From: Streptomyces sp. RKAG293
Lineage (GTDB): Bacteria; Actinomycetota; Actinomycetes; Streptomycetales; Streptomycetaceae
Direction of reading: 5' to 3'
Assembly: GCF_023701745.1 (NCBI RefSeq)
Contig: NZ_JAJOZB010000001.1
Location: forward strand, 248,001-312,000
DNA length: 64,000 nucleotides
In this document: piece by piece, positions 1-7,958 of the stretch
Layout: every line of letters begins with the position of its first letter
How positions within the stretch are numbered: position 1 is the first letter of the stretch
Made by a program: the position numbers and the translations under genes
Notes under the pieces: generated by a model
What the model saw: only the letters and a program-made list of their open reading frames with translations
Database searches by the model: none
Told to the model about the DNA's origin: nothing

Positions 1-880
1 GGGGACCGCGGGCGTCGTGATGACGGCGGTCTGGGCGAAGAGCGAGTTCGCAGAGGCGATCGCGACGACGGGAGGCGAGGCGCTGCTGCGGGCAGCGGAC
101 CGTACGGAAGCGGGCCTCGACTGGGGCATGACCCCGGGGAGGCCGTCGAGGGCACCGAACTACTCGCACGGAACCGCCGGCATCGCGGCCGCACTGGCGG
201 TCGCGGGCACCGCCCTGGACCGTCAGGACTTCATCGAGGCGGCGGTGGAAGGCGCCCGGCACGTCCTCTCGGTGGGGTCCTTGGAGGACGCCGGTTTCGT
301 CGTCCCGCACACGATCCCGCCGTCGAAACGGGAGGTGGAACCGGTGACGTACACGTGGTGCCACGGCCCGGCGGGCACCTCGCACCTGTTCACCGCACTG
401 GCGCACGCAGGGGTCGCCGAGGTGGCGGGCCATGACGTCGACGAACTGCGGCACCGCTGTATGACCTCGATCCTCACCTCGGGCCTGCCGCAACGCCTCC
501 GTCCCGGTTTCTGGGACAACGACGGCCGCTGTTGCGGAACGGCAGGCGTCGGAGACGTCCTGCTAGACGCCGCCCAGGACTGCCGGTCGCCGCAGCGGAG
601 GCAGACCCTGCTGCGGGCCGCGCACCGGATGGGCGATGCGCTGGTCGACCGGGTCATCAGAGATGATGCGGGCGCCCGTTGGCGCTTTCTGGAACACCGC
701 GAGGACCCGCCGCTGCTGCCGCCCCAGACGACGTGGATGCAGGGCGCGGCAGGCATCGCGGCCTACCTTCTGCGCCTCGCCCGGTACGGCGAGAGCGGCC
801 CCGACGCCCCAGTCGTGGACCGCCCGGACCAGTGGTGGGCCGTGCCGACGCACCTGCGGAGTACTCGCACGGACTCATGA
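1..880 (+). CDS. LanC-like (lanthionine synthetase C-like) protein, 5' end outside window
   Basis: The reading frame is open from base 2 and its first residues (GTAGVV) already look like one of the repeated G-x-A-G helical-toroid motifs, so the true start lies upstream of the window. Further motifs follow in order: NYSHGTAGIAAAL, TWCHGPAGTSHLF, GRCCGTAGVGDVLL and WMQGAAGIAAYLL. In LanC cyclases the WC-x-G cysteine and the paired C-C/H residues bind zinc. Here the pair is Cys-Cys, a variant known from some LanM enzymes such as ProcM. The family adds cysteine thiols to dehydrated residues or, in stand-alone LanC-like proteins, to other electrophiles. No precursor peptide or dehydratase is visible in the window. 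The family is clear; the substrate is unknown. Confidence 0.85.
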   Translation, partial: GTAGVVMTAVWAKSEFAEAIATTGGEALLRAADRTEAGLDWGMTPGRPSRAPNYSHGTAGIAAALAVAGTALDRQDFIEAAVEGARHVLSVGSLEDAGFVVPHTIPPSKREVEPVTYTWCHGPAGTSHLFTALAHAGVAEVAGHDVDELRHRCMTSILTSGLPQRLRPGFWDNDGRCCGTAGVGDVLLDAAQDCRSPQRRQTLLRAAHRMGDALVDRVIRDDAGARWRFLEHREDPPLLPPQTTWMQGAAGIAAYLLRLARYGESGPDAPVVDRPDQWWAVPTHLRSTRTDS

Positions 881-1236
881 GCGAGTGGTGGCTTCATTCG
901 AGACAAGTAATCCATAACGATCTCGGCCCAGGCCTTGTGCGATGCGCGGGCCGCCCTAGGCCAAGAGCGGAACGGTGCAGGAGCGGGTCGAGTTCAGGGG
1001 CGACCGCTGTCGAGCGGAAGGCGCCGATGCAGGCCACGGAAGGCAGCACCTCAACGGGGCCGAAGGCGCCGGCAGCCTGGTCCGGGTACTCGCGGGAGGG
1101 GGGAACCGAATGGACCGGCGTGGAGGGGAACGCACGTTCAGCCTGCCGCTGGAGACTCCTGACCTTCATGTCATTGACGGGCTTGCACGGGTAGCCCTCC
1201 AGCATCCCTCCGTAGGTCGAAGACATTCGCAGCTCG
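881..1236. other. Intergenic stretch, no supported gene
   Basis: Between the LanC-like gene and the ACP remnant. Open frames occur on both strands but none has a convincing ribosome site or recognisable family. A minus-strand frame (1226 to 894) has some non-random looking sequence and could be a decayed gene. Confidence 0.4.
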
Positions 1237-1467
1237 GTGAGTTCGATCGAACGTCCAGACGAGAGGGCTATGTGGCTCAGTGACTTGCCGACACCCTATG
1301 TGCAAGATTCACTTCCGATACACGGCCTAGTAGTCGTTGAACAGCGTGCCGACTTCCAGGGCCACGCCGTGGCCGCGCGCGCTGACCCTTCGCTCCCCGA
1401 GGAGGACATGAAGGGCTTTCGGACGGTCGGCGACGCCGCCGACTACATTCTCAAGAAGCAGGTCTGA
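1237..1467 (+). pseudogene. Acyl carrier protein-like C-terminal remnant
   Basis: The 76-residue frame ends in PEEDMKGFRTVGDAADYIL, which matches the helix III/IV end of type II acyl carrier proteins. About 40 residues upstream it carries a DSL triplet at the expected place of the phosphopantetheine-serine motif, followed by LVVVEQRADF, which resembles helix II. The helix I region is not recognisable and the stretch between helix II and the PEED motif carries extra residues. I infer a decayed or very divergent ACP; a functional one cannot be excluded. A more compact start would be ATG at 1270. No polyketide or fatty-acid genes lie nearby. Confidence 0.4.
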
Positions 1468-1700
1468 GAACCTGCCCCCCGGCACCGTGATGAGCACGGT
1501 AGCTTGCGAGTGCGCGGCGTTTCAGTCACTGTCGGTGATCGGAGGCCGTCGCTTGAGGGGGAAGCGCCTGGCCCGGGTGGTTGTCACAGGCGGTGGTTCG
1601 GCACGGCGGTTGCCACCGAGGTTCTGCGGTCGCCGTAAGGCGATTGGTCGCCCGGTGGGCAGGCTGCTCGTCGTCCACCGGGCGCACTTTCGTCGGGCGG

Positions 1701-2942
1701 TCAGCGGACGGGCATCTGGAGGTCGTAGTCGCGGAAGTCGACGGCGTACCAGGCGACCGTCTGCGAGGCGACCTTGAACATCTTCTCGTGGATGGGGACG
1801 AGCAGCGGGAACTTCTGCTGGATCTCGTACACGGGCCGGTAGAGGTAGGGGCCGAGGGTGGCGACGGGGATGTCCAGCAACGGGTTGGGCTTGATGTCGA
1901 GGATGTCTGCGACGTGGGTGTCCATCATCCGGACCATGGAGGCGCCGACGGCCCCGGCGCCGGGGAAGATCTTCCGGTCCATCCAGTCCAGCATGTTGTG
2001 GGCCAGTTTGGTGCCTTCGTCGGAGGAGGCCCGGTGGTGGGCGGCGGCGTCGGCGAGAACCTGGTTGCACTGGTCGAGGGTGCGCGGGTTGTACTTCTCC
2101 TGGATGCCGAGCAGCCGGCCGCCGATGCGGATCAGTTGCACCAGCTCGTCGATCTGCCGGGGGTTGGGGTGGAAGCCGAACTTGGCCGCGAGCTGGACGT
2201 TGCTGGCGCCCACGTACATGAGCTCCTCAACCTCCAGCCGCTGGCTGATCGGCATGCCGTCCCGGGCCACGTTCCAGCCGTGCGCCAGGCCCATCTGCCG
2301 GGCCGCCGCGTGCACCAGCCGCAGCTTGACCATGCTGATCAAGGCGTTGCCCGACGGATTCCAGTTGCCGCCGTCGATGCCGTCCCAGAGGGTGTTCATG
2401 GTGCGGGAGAAGCGCCGGCCGATGTCCATCACCAGGTCGAATTTGGCGTACCAGACCGACTTGGCCAGCAGCGGGTCGGCCAAGGCGGTGAACAGGCCGC
2501 CGAAAGCCTCGGTCATGGTGATGGCCTCGATATTGCCCTGGACGAGCTTGCCCGAGTCACCGTTCTTGACCAGGTCGATCGTGGCCCGCTCCTCCCTGGT
2601 CAGGACGGCGTTGCGCGTCAGGAAGTCGTGCAGCCCCAACGGCGCCGCGTCCGGCACCGGCTGGTCGTTGCGGGTCCATTCGTGGAAGACCTGGTTGGCC
2701 AGCTGCATCTGACCGGCGCTCACCAGCTCCTTGACGACCTCGTCGGCCTCTGGGTCGCCCTCCTGCGCGGCCTGATCGGTCGGCAGTTCCCAGACCGACC
2801 GGGGGTCGGGCTCGGCAGCCGGGCCGGATGCCGCACGGCGGGCGGAGGCGGTGGCAGCGGCGGGCAGGCCGACGGCCGCACCTGCGGCAAGAGCGCCGGT
2901 CAGAGCGGTACGCCGGGTGACGAAGTGGTCCATGTAGCCCAT
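1701..2942 (-). CDS. Exported Lcp-like / DUF2236 haem-dependent oxygenase
   Basis: A 413-residue protein with a twin-arginine signal (FVTRRTALTGALAAGAAVGLP, residues 7-27) and a DUF2236-type all-alpha body. Residues Arg177, Thr181 and His211 have the same spacing (+4, +34) as the Arg164/Thr168/His198 set of Streptomyces K30 latex-clearing protein, where His is the axial haem ligand. The lysine that precedes that Thr is arginine here. Lcp cleaves double bonds of polyisoprene outside the cell, so an extracellular oxygenase on rubber or another isoprenoid is plausible. An ATG at 2933 is an alternative start; neither has a strong ribosome site. The gene stands alone. Confidence 0.72.
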   Translation of the reverse strand: MGYMDHFVTRRTALTGALAAGAAVGLPAAATASARRAASGPAAEPDPRSVWELPTDQAAQEGDPEADEVVKELVSAGQMQLANQVFHEWTRNDQPVPDAAPLGLHDFLTRNAVLTREERATIDLVKNGDSGKLVQGNIEAITMTEAFGGLFTALADPLLAKSVWYAKFDLVMDIGRRFSRTMNTLWDGIDGGNWNPSGNALISMVKLRLVHAAARQMGLAHGWNVARDGMPISQRLEVEELMYVGASNVQLAAKFGFHPNPRQIDELVQLIRIGGRLLGIQEKYNPRTLDQCNQVLADAAAHHRASSDEGTKLAHNMLDWMDRKIFPGAGAVGASMVRMMDTHVADILDIKPNPLLDIPVATLGPYLYRPVYEIQQKFPLLVPIHEKMFKVASQTVAWYAVDFRDYDLQMPVR

Positions 2943-3162
2943 GGATAGTGGCTGGCCACCCGAAACCAGGTCAGCCACGCGGAGAGGGCCGCCGAAAGGC
3001 CACCCGCAGGAACGAAAAGGCGAAGAAAGCCACCGCGCGCAAGCGCAGCGCCTGACCCGCGCTTGGGTCAGGCGCGCGGCACATCGGCAGCACGCGCCCA
3101 TCGGCTCCGCCTACGCCCGCAGCCGGCGGCGGCGGTGGGGCGGGCGGGGTGCGGTTCAGGAT

Positions 3163-3360
3163 CTACCGGCGCCTTCCGCGCCAGCCCGTCCAACGGAGCA
3201 CCAGCGAGCCGCCCACCACGCCCGCGGTCACCGAACAGGCCATCTCCACCGCGTCCCGCCACCCGTGACCGAGCAGCAGGTGTGTCGCAACGGTGCCGGC
3301 CCCTGCGGTTGCGACCGTGAGCAGCACCATCAGCACGGCCCTGCGGACTCGTCTCCCCAT
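3163..3360 (-). CDS. Small two-helix membrane protein
   Basis: A 65-residue basic protein (starts MGRRVRRAVLMVLL) with two hydrophobic segments, about residues 8-25 and 37-52, and a basic tail (RWTGWRGRRR). It fits the positive-inside pattern of a small inner-membrane protein. No family is recognised. An upstream ATG at 3393 would add 11 polar residues. Reading as a real gene rests on the clean hydrophobic pattern only. Confidence 0.45.
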   Translation of the reverse strand: MGRRVRRAVLMVLLTVATAGAGTVATHLLLGHGWRDAVEMACSVTAGVVGGSLVLRWTGWRGRRR

Positions 3361-3697
3361 GTCTGCCGACTGCCCGTCGACACACGAGCCCAACGCGGGG
3401 GCGGGGAGGGGAATCAGATGCTGGGTCAGCCGAGGCGCGCCCGGAGCGCTCCAGACATTCAGCTCGCTTTGGGCTTATAGTGGCATTCAAATCCTTCTGT
3501 CATGATTTTTTCTTTCGAGACACTGCAAGCAGGATCAGTGGATGCGCGTGCGGGTTCGACTCGGCCGGGTCCGTTGGTCCTCACCAAAGCGACGTGCGGG
3601 AAGCAAGCCTCTCAGCTCAGACATCATCCTGATGCGGCGTACTGACAAGGCGACACCCAACGTCTGACTCGCGATACCTGATTGGAAGGGACCCGCC
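3361..3697. other. Promoter-containing gap before glycine-rich protein gene
   Basis: No gene is supported. The stretch 3475-3530 is much more AT-rich than the surroundings (around CATGATTTTTTC), consistent with a promoter region for the downstream secreted protein, though no clear -35/-10 pair can be fixed by eye. Confidence 0.35.
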
Positions 3698-4900
3698 ATG
3701 CGCCTCACTCCCGCTTCCCTCACTCCCACCAGCCGCCGTCGTGTCGGGGTGGGTGCAGCGGTGGGGGTGTTGGCCACTGGGCTGATGCCCGCACTTGCTC
3801 CGGCCGTGCACGCCGCCGACGGCATCTCATGCGGCAACACCGGGATGCTGAGCGGCAATTCCTGTATCTACACCGCACCCACGACAGGTGGAAATGGGGA
3901 CACCTTCACTATCCCGAGCGGGCTCATCAACGGGACGACCACTGTCCTCACCGTCACCATGTGGGGCGGCGGCGGAGGCGGCGCAGGCGGCGCAGGCGGT
4001 GGCGGCGGTGGCGGCGGTGGCGGTGGCTACGGTGCCGGCGGTGGCGGCGGCGGGACCGGCGCCGGCGGGAACGGCGGTGGCGGCGGCCAAGCCGGCGCAT
4101 TCATCAAATGCACATTCGTCGGAATTCCGCTGTTGAGTGGAGGGACGTTCGCCGTCAATGTGGGCGCCGGCGGCGGGGGAGGCACCGGCCTGGCCGGCGG
4201 CAGCGGCGGGGCCGGCGGGTCTGTACACAACAACGGCTCCAACGGCAGCCCAGGCACGTCCGGCAGCTTCGCAGCCAACGGCAGCACCGGCTCTCCCAGC
4301 CAGTTCTCTCCCCTCGGCGCCCTCGTCCCTGTGCTGCGCAGCAACGTATATGCCTACGGGGGAGCGCCCGGCCTCGGGCCCTCCGGCGGCAGCACACAAG
4401 GCCAGTACGGCGGCTACGGCGGTAGCAGCGATGGCGGCTACAGCGGGACCGGGGGCATCGCCTCCGGCAGCGGCGGACGCGGTGGCCAATCCGGCGGCAC
4501 ATCAGAATGCAGCCTCACATCAATCCCCCTCATCTCCACCGTCGGAACAATCGGGCAATCAGGAACGCTGGGCGGCGACGGCGGCAACGGCTTTGTCGGC
4601 CTCTCCCGGAGCCGCGGCGGCGCCGGCGGCTCCGGCGGCGGCTTCAATCTCTCCGGTGGGGGCGGCGGGGGCGGCGCAGCCATCTCGAACTCAGGCAGCA
4701 GCTACGGCGGCGGCGGCAAAGGCGGCGGCGGCGGCGGCAAGGTCAATAGCGGCTACGGCGGCAACGGCGGCGACGGCGACCCAAAAACGTATCCCCTTAA
4801 CTCGCGACCCGGACAAGCCGGTCTGCCCGGAGTCGCTGGTTCGCAAGGTGCTTCAGGCCGGTCTGGAGCAGTCATCGTGACAGTACTGGTGGTGCTGTAA
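3698..4900 (+). CDS. Secreted glycine-rich protein
   Basis: A 400-residue protein with a signal peptide (basic start, hydrophobic VGVGAAVGVLATGLMPALAPAVHA, cleavage near Ala40). A short domain follows (FTIPSGLINGTTTVLTVTMWG), of the type that opens bacterial glycine-rich surface proteins, then about 300 residues dominated by poly-Gly and Gly-Ala/Ser blocks. Four cysteines in two short hydrophobic inserts (IKCTFVGIPLL near 130, SECSLTSIPLI near 270) interrupt the glycine runs and may form disulphides. A GGAAGGGA ribosome site precedes the ATG. Function unknown; a structural extracellular or wall-associated role is an inference. Confidence 0.8.
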   Translation: MRLTPASLTPTSRRRVGVGAAVGVLATGLMPALAPAVHAADGISCGNTGMLSGNSCIYTAPTTGGNGDTFTIPSGLINGTTTVLTVTMWGGGGGGAGGAGGGGGGGGGGGYGAGGGGGGTGAGGNGGGGGQAGAFIKCTFVGIPLLSGGTFAVNVGAGGGGGTGLAGGSGGAGGSVHNNGSNGSPGTSGSFAANGSTGSPSQFSPLGALVPVLRSNVYAYGGAPGLGPSGGSTQGQYGGYGGSSDGGYSGTGGIASGSGGRGGQSGGTSECSLTSIPLISTVGTIGQSGTLGGDGGNGFVGLSRSRGGAGGSGGGFNLSGGGGGGGAAISNSGSSYGGGGKGGGGGGKVNSGYGGNGGDGDPKTYPLNSRPGQAGLPGVAGSQGASGRSGAVIVTVLVVL

Positions 4901-5011
4901 CCCGGCGTCATTCCGGGGCCTGCCAGGGGGGTGCAGGCTGGCACTGGAACAGCTGGCCGAGGTGGCCCCGGGCTGGCTGACGCCACGACTGCGGCCCGAT
5001 TGGGAGGAGCG

Positions 5012-6009
5012 TTACGTCCGGCGGATCGAGAGTCCGGGCGGTTGCCCGTTCACGCTCCCGGCGTGGCGTGCCCGCTCGTGGAAGGCGGCCTCCCGCGTGT
5101 CCGGGGCCGCGCGGCGCGGGGCCGGGGCGAGGACGAACAACACCACCGGGAATGAACGCTCCCGGGACGGCCCGGCGTAGGTCTCCTGCCAGTGGTTGCG
5201 CGGGGTGCGGGCGGCGTTGCCGCGCCCGGACGGTGGTGCGTTGCGGTAGGCGTCGTAGCGCTCCAGCTTGGCGACCAGTCGGGCGTAGGACATGGTGCGG
5301 CCGATCTCCACGAACGCGCTGGCACCGTTGTTCAGGAGCACCACGCCGTCGGGCAGCAGGTTCCCGGCCGGGGTGGGGTGGGCGACTTCCACCCGCCAGT
5401 CCGCAGCGTCGGCCACCTGCGCCTGGTGGAGGCGACGACGGTGTCGACCAGGGCGAGGCCGTGCTCGCACAGGCCCGTCTTACTGGCGGCGATGCGCTTG
5501 CCCGTGGTACGCCCAGTCGTCGGCGCGAGTTCACCGGAGGCCGCGGCTTCGGCGAGACCCGCCGCAGTGCAGTACCAGTAGCTCTGCTGCGCACGGTGGG
5601 TCCGGCCGACCAGGGCCGGGGATTCGGCGAGCAGACTGCGCAGCGCGCGACGGACATGGTCGGTGTCCTGCTGGTGCGACAGCAGCAGCGCCTTGAGCTG
5701 GCGAGGTGTGGCCAGGCGCAGCTGAGTGAGGGTCAGCAGGACCTCGCCGCGGATGTCCGCTCCGGCCTTCGCCGCCGTCGCGCTCCTGCGGGGCCGGGAC
5801 GCTTCTCCCGGTAAATCAATACGGGGAGAAGAGGAGTTGCAACCCGCCACAGCAGGCGAATTGGGGGTCTGATCAGCAACAACGCTCAGGCGGCGGCCGA
5901 CAGCTGCGGGACCGACAGCGGGGCTTGCCGCAGGGCTCGCAGCGGGGTTCGCCGTCGCAGCGGTGCCCGCCGGGGCCGGCGGAGTCTCCGAAGTGGGTGC
6001 GGTGGTCAT
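5012..6009 (-). pseudogene. Replication-relaxation family protein, frameshifted
   Basis: From ATG 6009 the frame opens with a Pro/Ala-rich leader. It then encodes a winged-helix-like region (LLTLTQLRLATPRQLKALL, then ALRSLLAESPALVGR) typical of the replication-relaxation family carried by actinobacterial plasmids and integrative elements. At about 5430 the frame breaks after GLALVDTVVA. A single missing base restores the continuation HQAQVADAADWRVEVAHPTP in the next frame, which ends at 5012. Total length (about 330 residues) fits the family. One deletion explains the break, so sequencing error or recent inactivation are both possible. Its presence hints at plasmid or ICE ancestry for this end of the window. 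Confidence 0.7.
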
Positions 6010-6580
6010 CGGATCCTCGGATTCTCCGGCCGTTCGCGGCCGGATCGGTGACAGGTCCGGCTCGCACGCGAAGGTGCGTACGGGCCGGGGCCACCGTGCG
6101 AAGCCACCCCTTGCCCGCAGTCTGTTCGCCGCCCACCACCGATGCCCGTTACGCCCCTTGACCGCCCCTTGTCCTCCCGGTTTGTCCGTGACTGACGCCA
6201 CAGGAAGTGTCCCTCTCTGAAGGCCGGACCCTGTCCACAGGTCCAGCGCTGGACCGTAGGGCGATCGGCCGGGCGCAGCAGGCACCCGTCCTACGAACAG
6301 CAGGGAGTCCGTCACGGAGACGACGTCGCCGAAGGTGCCCCAGCTCGCCCCGGAGCAGATGTGGCCTTCCACGTTTGTTGGCCACATTCCGCGATAGGTG
6401 GCCAGTGACGTTCTGTGGCTGATCACGAATGCTCGGGTGTGCGCCGCTTCTGGTGGCTCGGGGACGGTGTACTACCGGCTGTTTGGGTGGAGTACCCCAT
6501 GGCGGGCGGAGTGTCGGGTATGGCGTTCAGGACGCTCCGCCCACCCCCGGGCGGGGCCGGGGAAGAAGAGGGAACAGCTC
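6010..6580. other. Non-coding gap between divergent genes
   Basis: This separates the replication-relaxation pseudogene (minus) from the small secreted peptide gene (plus). Open frames reading through it are extensions of the flanking genes without family resemblance. The GGAAGAAGAGGGA ribosome site of the next gene lies at its right end. Confidence 0.4.
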
Positions 6581-7825
6581 ATGTCCGTACGCATCCGTCA
6601 GGCCGTCGTGGCGGCCACTGTCATCGCCGCCACCGCAGGCGCGGCGGCCCCCGCCCTCGCCGCTCCGGCCACGGCACCCGCCGGGCATGCCGCCCACCTG
6701 TCCGCACTTCCCATCGACGGCGAAGACGGCGCCGCCGACAGCGCCGACGAAATGCACGGTCCCGAAGACCCGGCAAGCTTCGACGCCGAGTAGACCGGCA
6801 CCGAGCGCGCAGAGCCTCCCAAGGCTCTGCGCGCCGCCACCCTCTCCCGTAGAAACCCCCTGGCGGCCAGGTACGGCACAGCTCCTCAGTTCCACACCGA
6901 GACGACGCGGTTTCACGCTGCGTGACAGAAGCAGTGCCCCGCTGGCCAACCATCGTGGAGCGAAGTGGCCAACTGCATCACAGGTCACCCTCGTTGCCAG
7001 GGGCTTTCGCCTTTCCGCCGCTTTCGTATAGGCGTACTCGCGTTCCGCGTCGTCGTGGCTGATCAGCAGAGCGAGCGAGGCCGTAGTGAGCATCTCGATG
7101 TCCACATCGGCGTTGCCGGCTGCGAGCAGGGGCAGGCGCCCGGTCTGGGCGTAGATGTGCTCCGGCTTTCCCGCGCCCAGGGCCAGCCCGCCGAGCATCC
7201 GGTCGGTCCGTACGATCCGGCCGTCGGTGTACTCGTACGCTGAGGCCGTTCCAATGACGTTCTCCTTCGGCAGGCTCCAGATCTCCTCAGCGAACACGCG
7301 CATGAAATCCCGGCCGCCCCCGGAACAGACGAACACCCGGAAGTCGTGTGCCTTGAGGTAGTCGAAGAGTTCGAGCATGGGCCGGTACACCAGGTCGGTG
7401 TAACCGATGCCGAACCTGGGCTGCTTGACCGTATCGGCCCATCGGTGCACTTGGGCTTCGAACGCGTCCGGCGTGGATCCCGCCCACGAGCGGGCCACTG
7501 CCCCCTCCAGCGACGCCATGACCTGAGGGTCCTGGGTCATGAGTCCCTCGAAGAATGCCGGGTCGCGCTCGACGATGGCCTTGTACGGCTGCCGCTCGGC
7601 CAGTGACGGGGCTTCCCCCGCCTCCTGGGACCAGACACGCAGCAGGAAATCGAACTGCGGGGGCGCCGGCTGTTTCACCCACAGAGTGCCGTCGTTGTCG
7701 AAGGTGGCGATCCGGTCCGCCAGCGGCGCGAAGGCTGCGCCGGGCTGGGTGGCCGACTCCACGAACTCCGCGATCGCGCGCTTGGAACCGCCTTCACGCC
7801 AGCCAGCGAGGTCCACGCTTGTCAT
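6527..7825 (-). CDS. HAD-family phosphatase with aberrant C-terminus
   Basis: From ATG 7825 the protein shows HAD motif I (ATFDNDGTLW; nucleophile Asp and acid/base Asp), motif II (VFVCSGGGRDFM) and the later AGNADVDIEML motif, as in phosphoserine-phosphatase-like hydrolases. Up to EREYAYTKAAERR (about 7010) it follows the family. After that the usual short C-terminal end is missing. The frame instead runs on antisense through a terminator hairpin and the small peptide gene to 6527. I infer a frameshift or deletion near 7000-7015, leaving the catalytic core intact. The functional end is therefore uncertain. It lies downstream of the FGE gene on the same strand, separated by that gene's terminator. 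Confidence 0.65.
   Translation of the reverse strand: MTSVDLAGWREGGSKRAIAEFVESATQPGAAFAPLADRIATFDNDGTLWVKQPAPPQFDFLLRVWSQEAGEAPSLAERQPYKAIVERDPAFFEGLMTQDPQVMASLEGAVARSWAGSTPDAFEAQVHRWADTVKQPRFGIGYTDLVYRPMLELFDYLKAHDFRVFVCSGGGRDFMRVFAEEIWSLPKENVIGTASAYEYTDGRIVRTDRMLGGLALGAGKPEHIYAQTGRLPLLAAGNADVDIEMLTTASLALLISHDDAEREYAYTKAAERRKPLATRVTCDAVGHFAPRWLASGALLLSRSVKPRRLGVELRSCAVPGRQGVSTGEGGGAQSLGRLCALGAGLLGVEACRVFGTVHFVGAVGGAVFAVDGKCGQVGGMPGGCRGRSGEGGGRRACGGGDDSGRHDGLTDAYGHELFPLLPRPRPGVGGAS
6581..6793 (+). CDS. Small secreted acidic peptide
   Basis: A 70-residue product with a classic signal peptide (VRIRQAVVAATVIAATAGAAAPALA, cleavage near residue 29). The short mature part is very acidic at its C-terminus (DGEDGAADSADEMHGPEDP). 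Start chosen for the purine-rich GGAAGAAGAGGGA just upstream. A perfect 12-bp stem-loop follows directly (6805-6834), giving a compact self-contained transcription unit. No family recognised; no cysteines, so a lanthipeptide or disulphide peptide is unlikely. Confidence 0.6.
   Translation: MSVRIRQAVVAATVIAATAGAAAPALAAPATAPAGHAAHLSALPIDGEDGAADSADEMHGPEDPASFDAE
6805..6834. terminator. Stem-loop terminator after small secreted peptide gene
   Basis: GCGCGCAGAGCC at 6805-6816 pairs perfectly with 6823-6834 around a TCCCAA loop, 11 bases after the stop codon. There is no U-tract, as is common for actinobacterial terminators. Confidence 0.65.
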
Positions 7826-7921
7826 CCCATCACCCAGCCTGTCCTTTTCCCTGTGCGCCCCGGCGCACTCCAAGACATCAGCAGGCCCTTCCTGACCGAC
7901 CGGTGTTCGGTCGACGTTCGT

Positions 7922-7958
7922 ATCGGACCGTAGCCGGGGTTCCCGGCTACGGTCCGAT
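7922..7958. terminator. Stem-loop terminator of the FGE gene, overlapping its stop codon
   Basis: ATCGGACCGTAGCCGGG (7922-7938) pairs perfectly over 17 bp with 7942-7958 around a 3-base loop. The right arm contains the last FGE codons and its stop, so transcription probably ends immediately after translation. Confidence 0.7.

Noticed and set aside
894-1226. 110-codon minus-strand frame after the LanC-like gene
   Set aside because: Some segments look protein-like but no family or ribosome site could be found; at most a decayed gene.
1581-2948. 455-codon plus-strand frame opposite the Lcp-like gene
   Set aside because: Repetitive Val/Gly/Asp composition typical of an antisense shadow; the minus-strand protein has a signal peptide and active-site residues.
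3827-4683. Several frames within the glycine-rich gene on both strands (Pro-rich, Ala-rich, Arg-rich)
   Set aside because: They arise from the GGC repeats; only the frame with signal peptide and ribosome site is credible.
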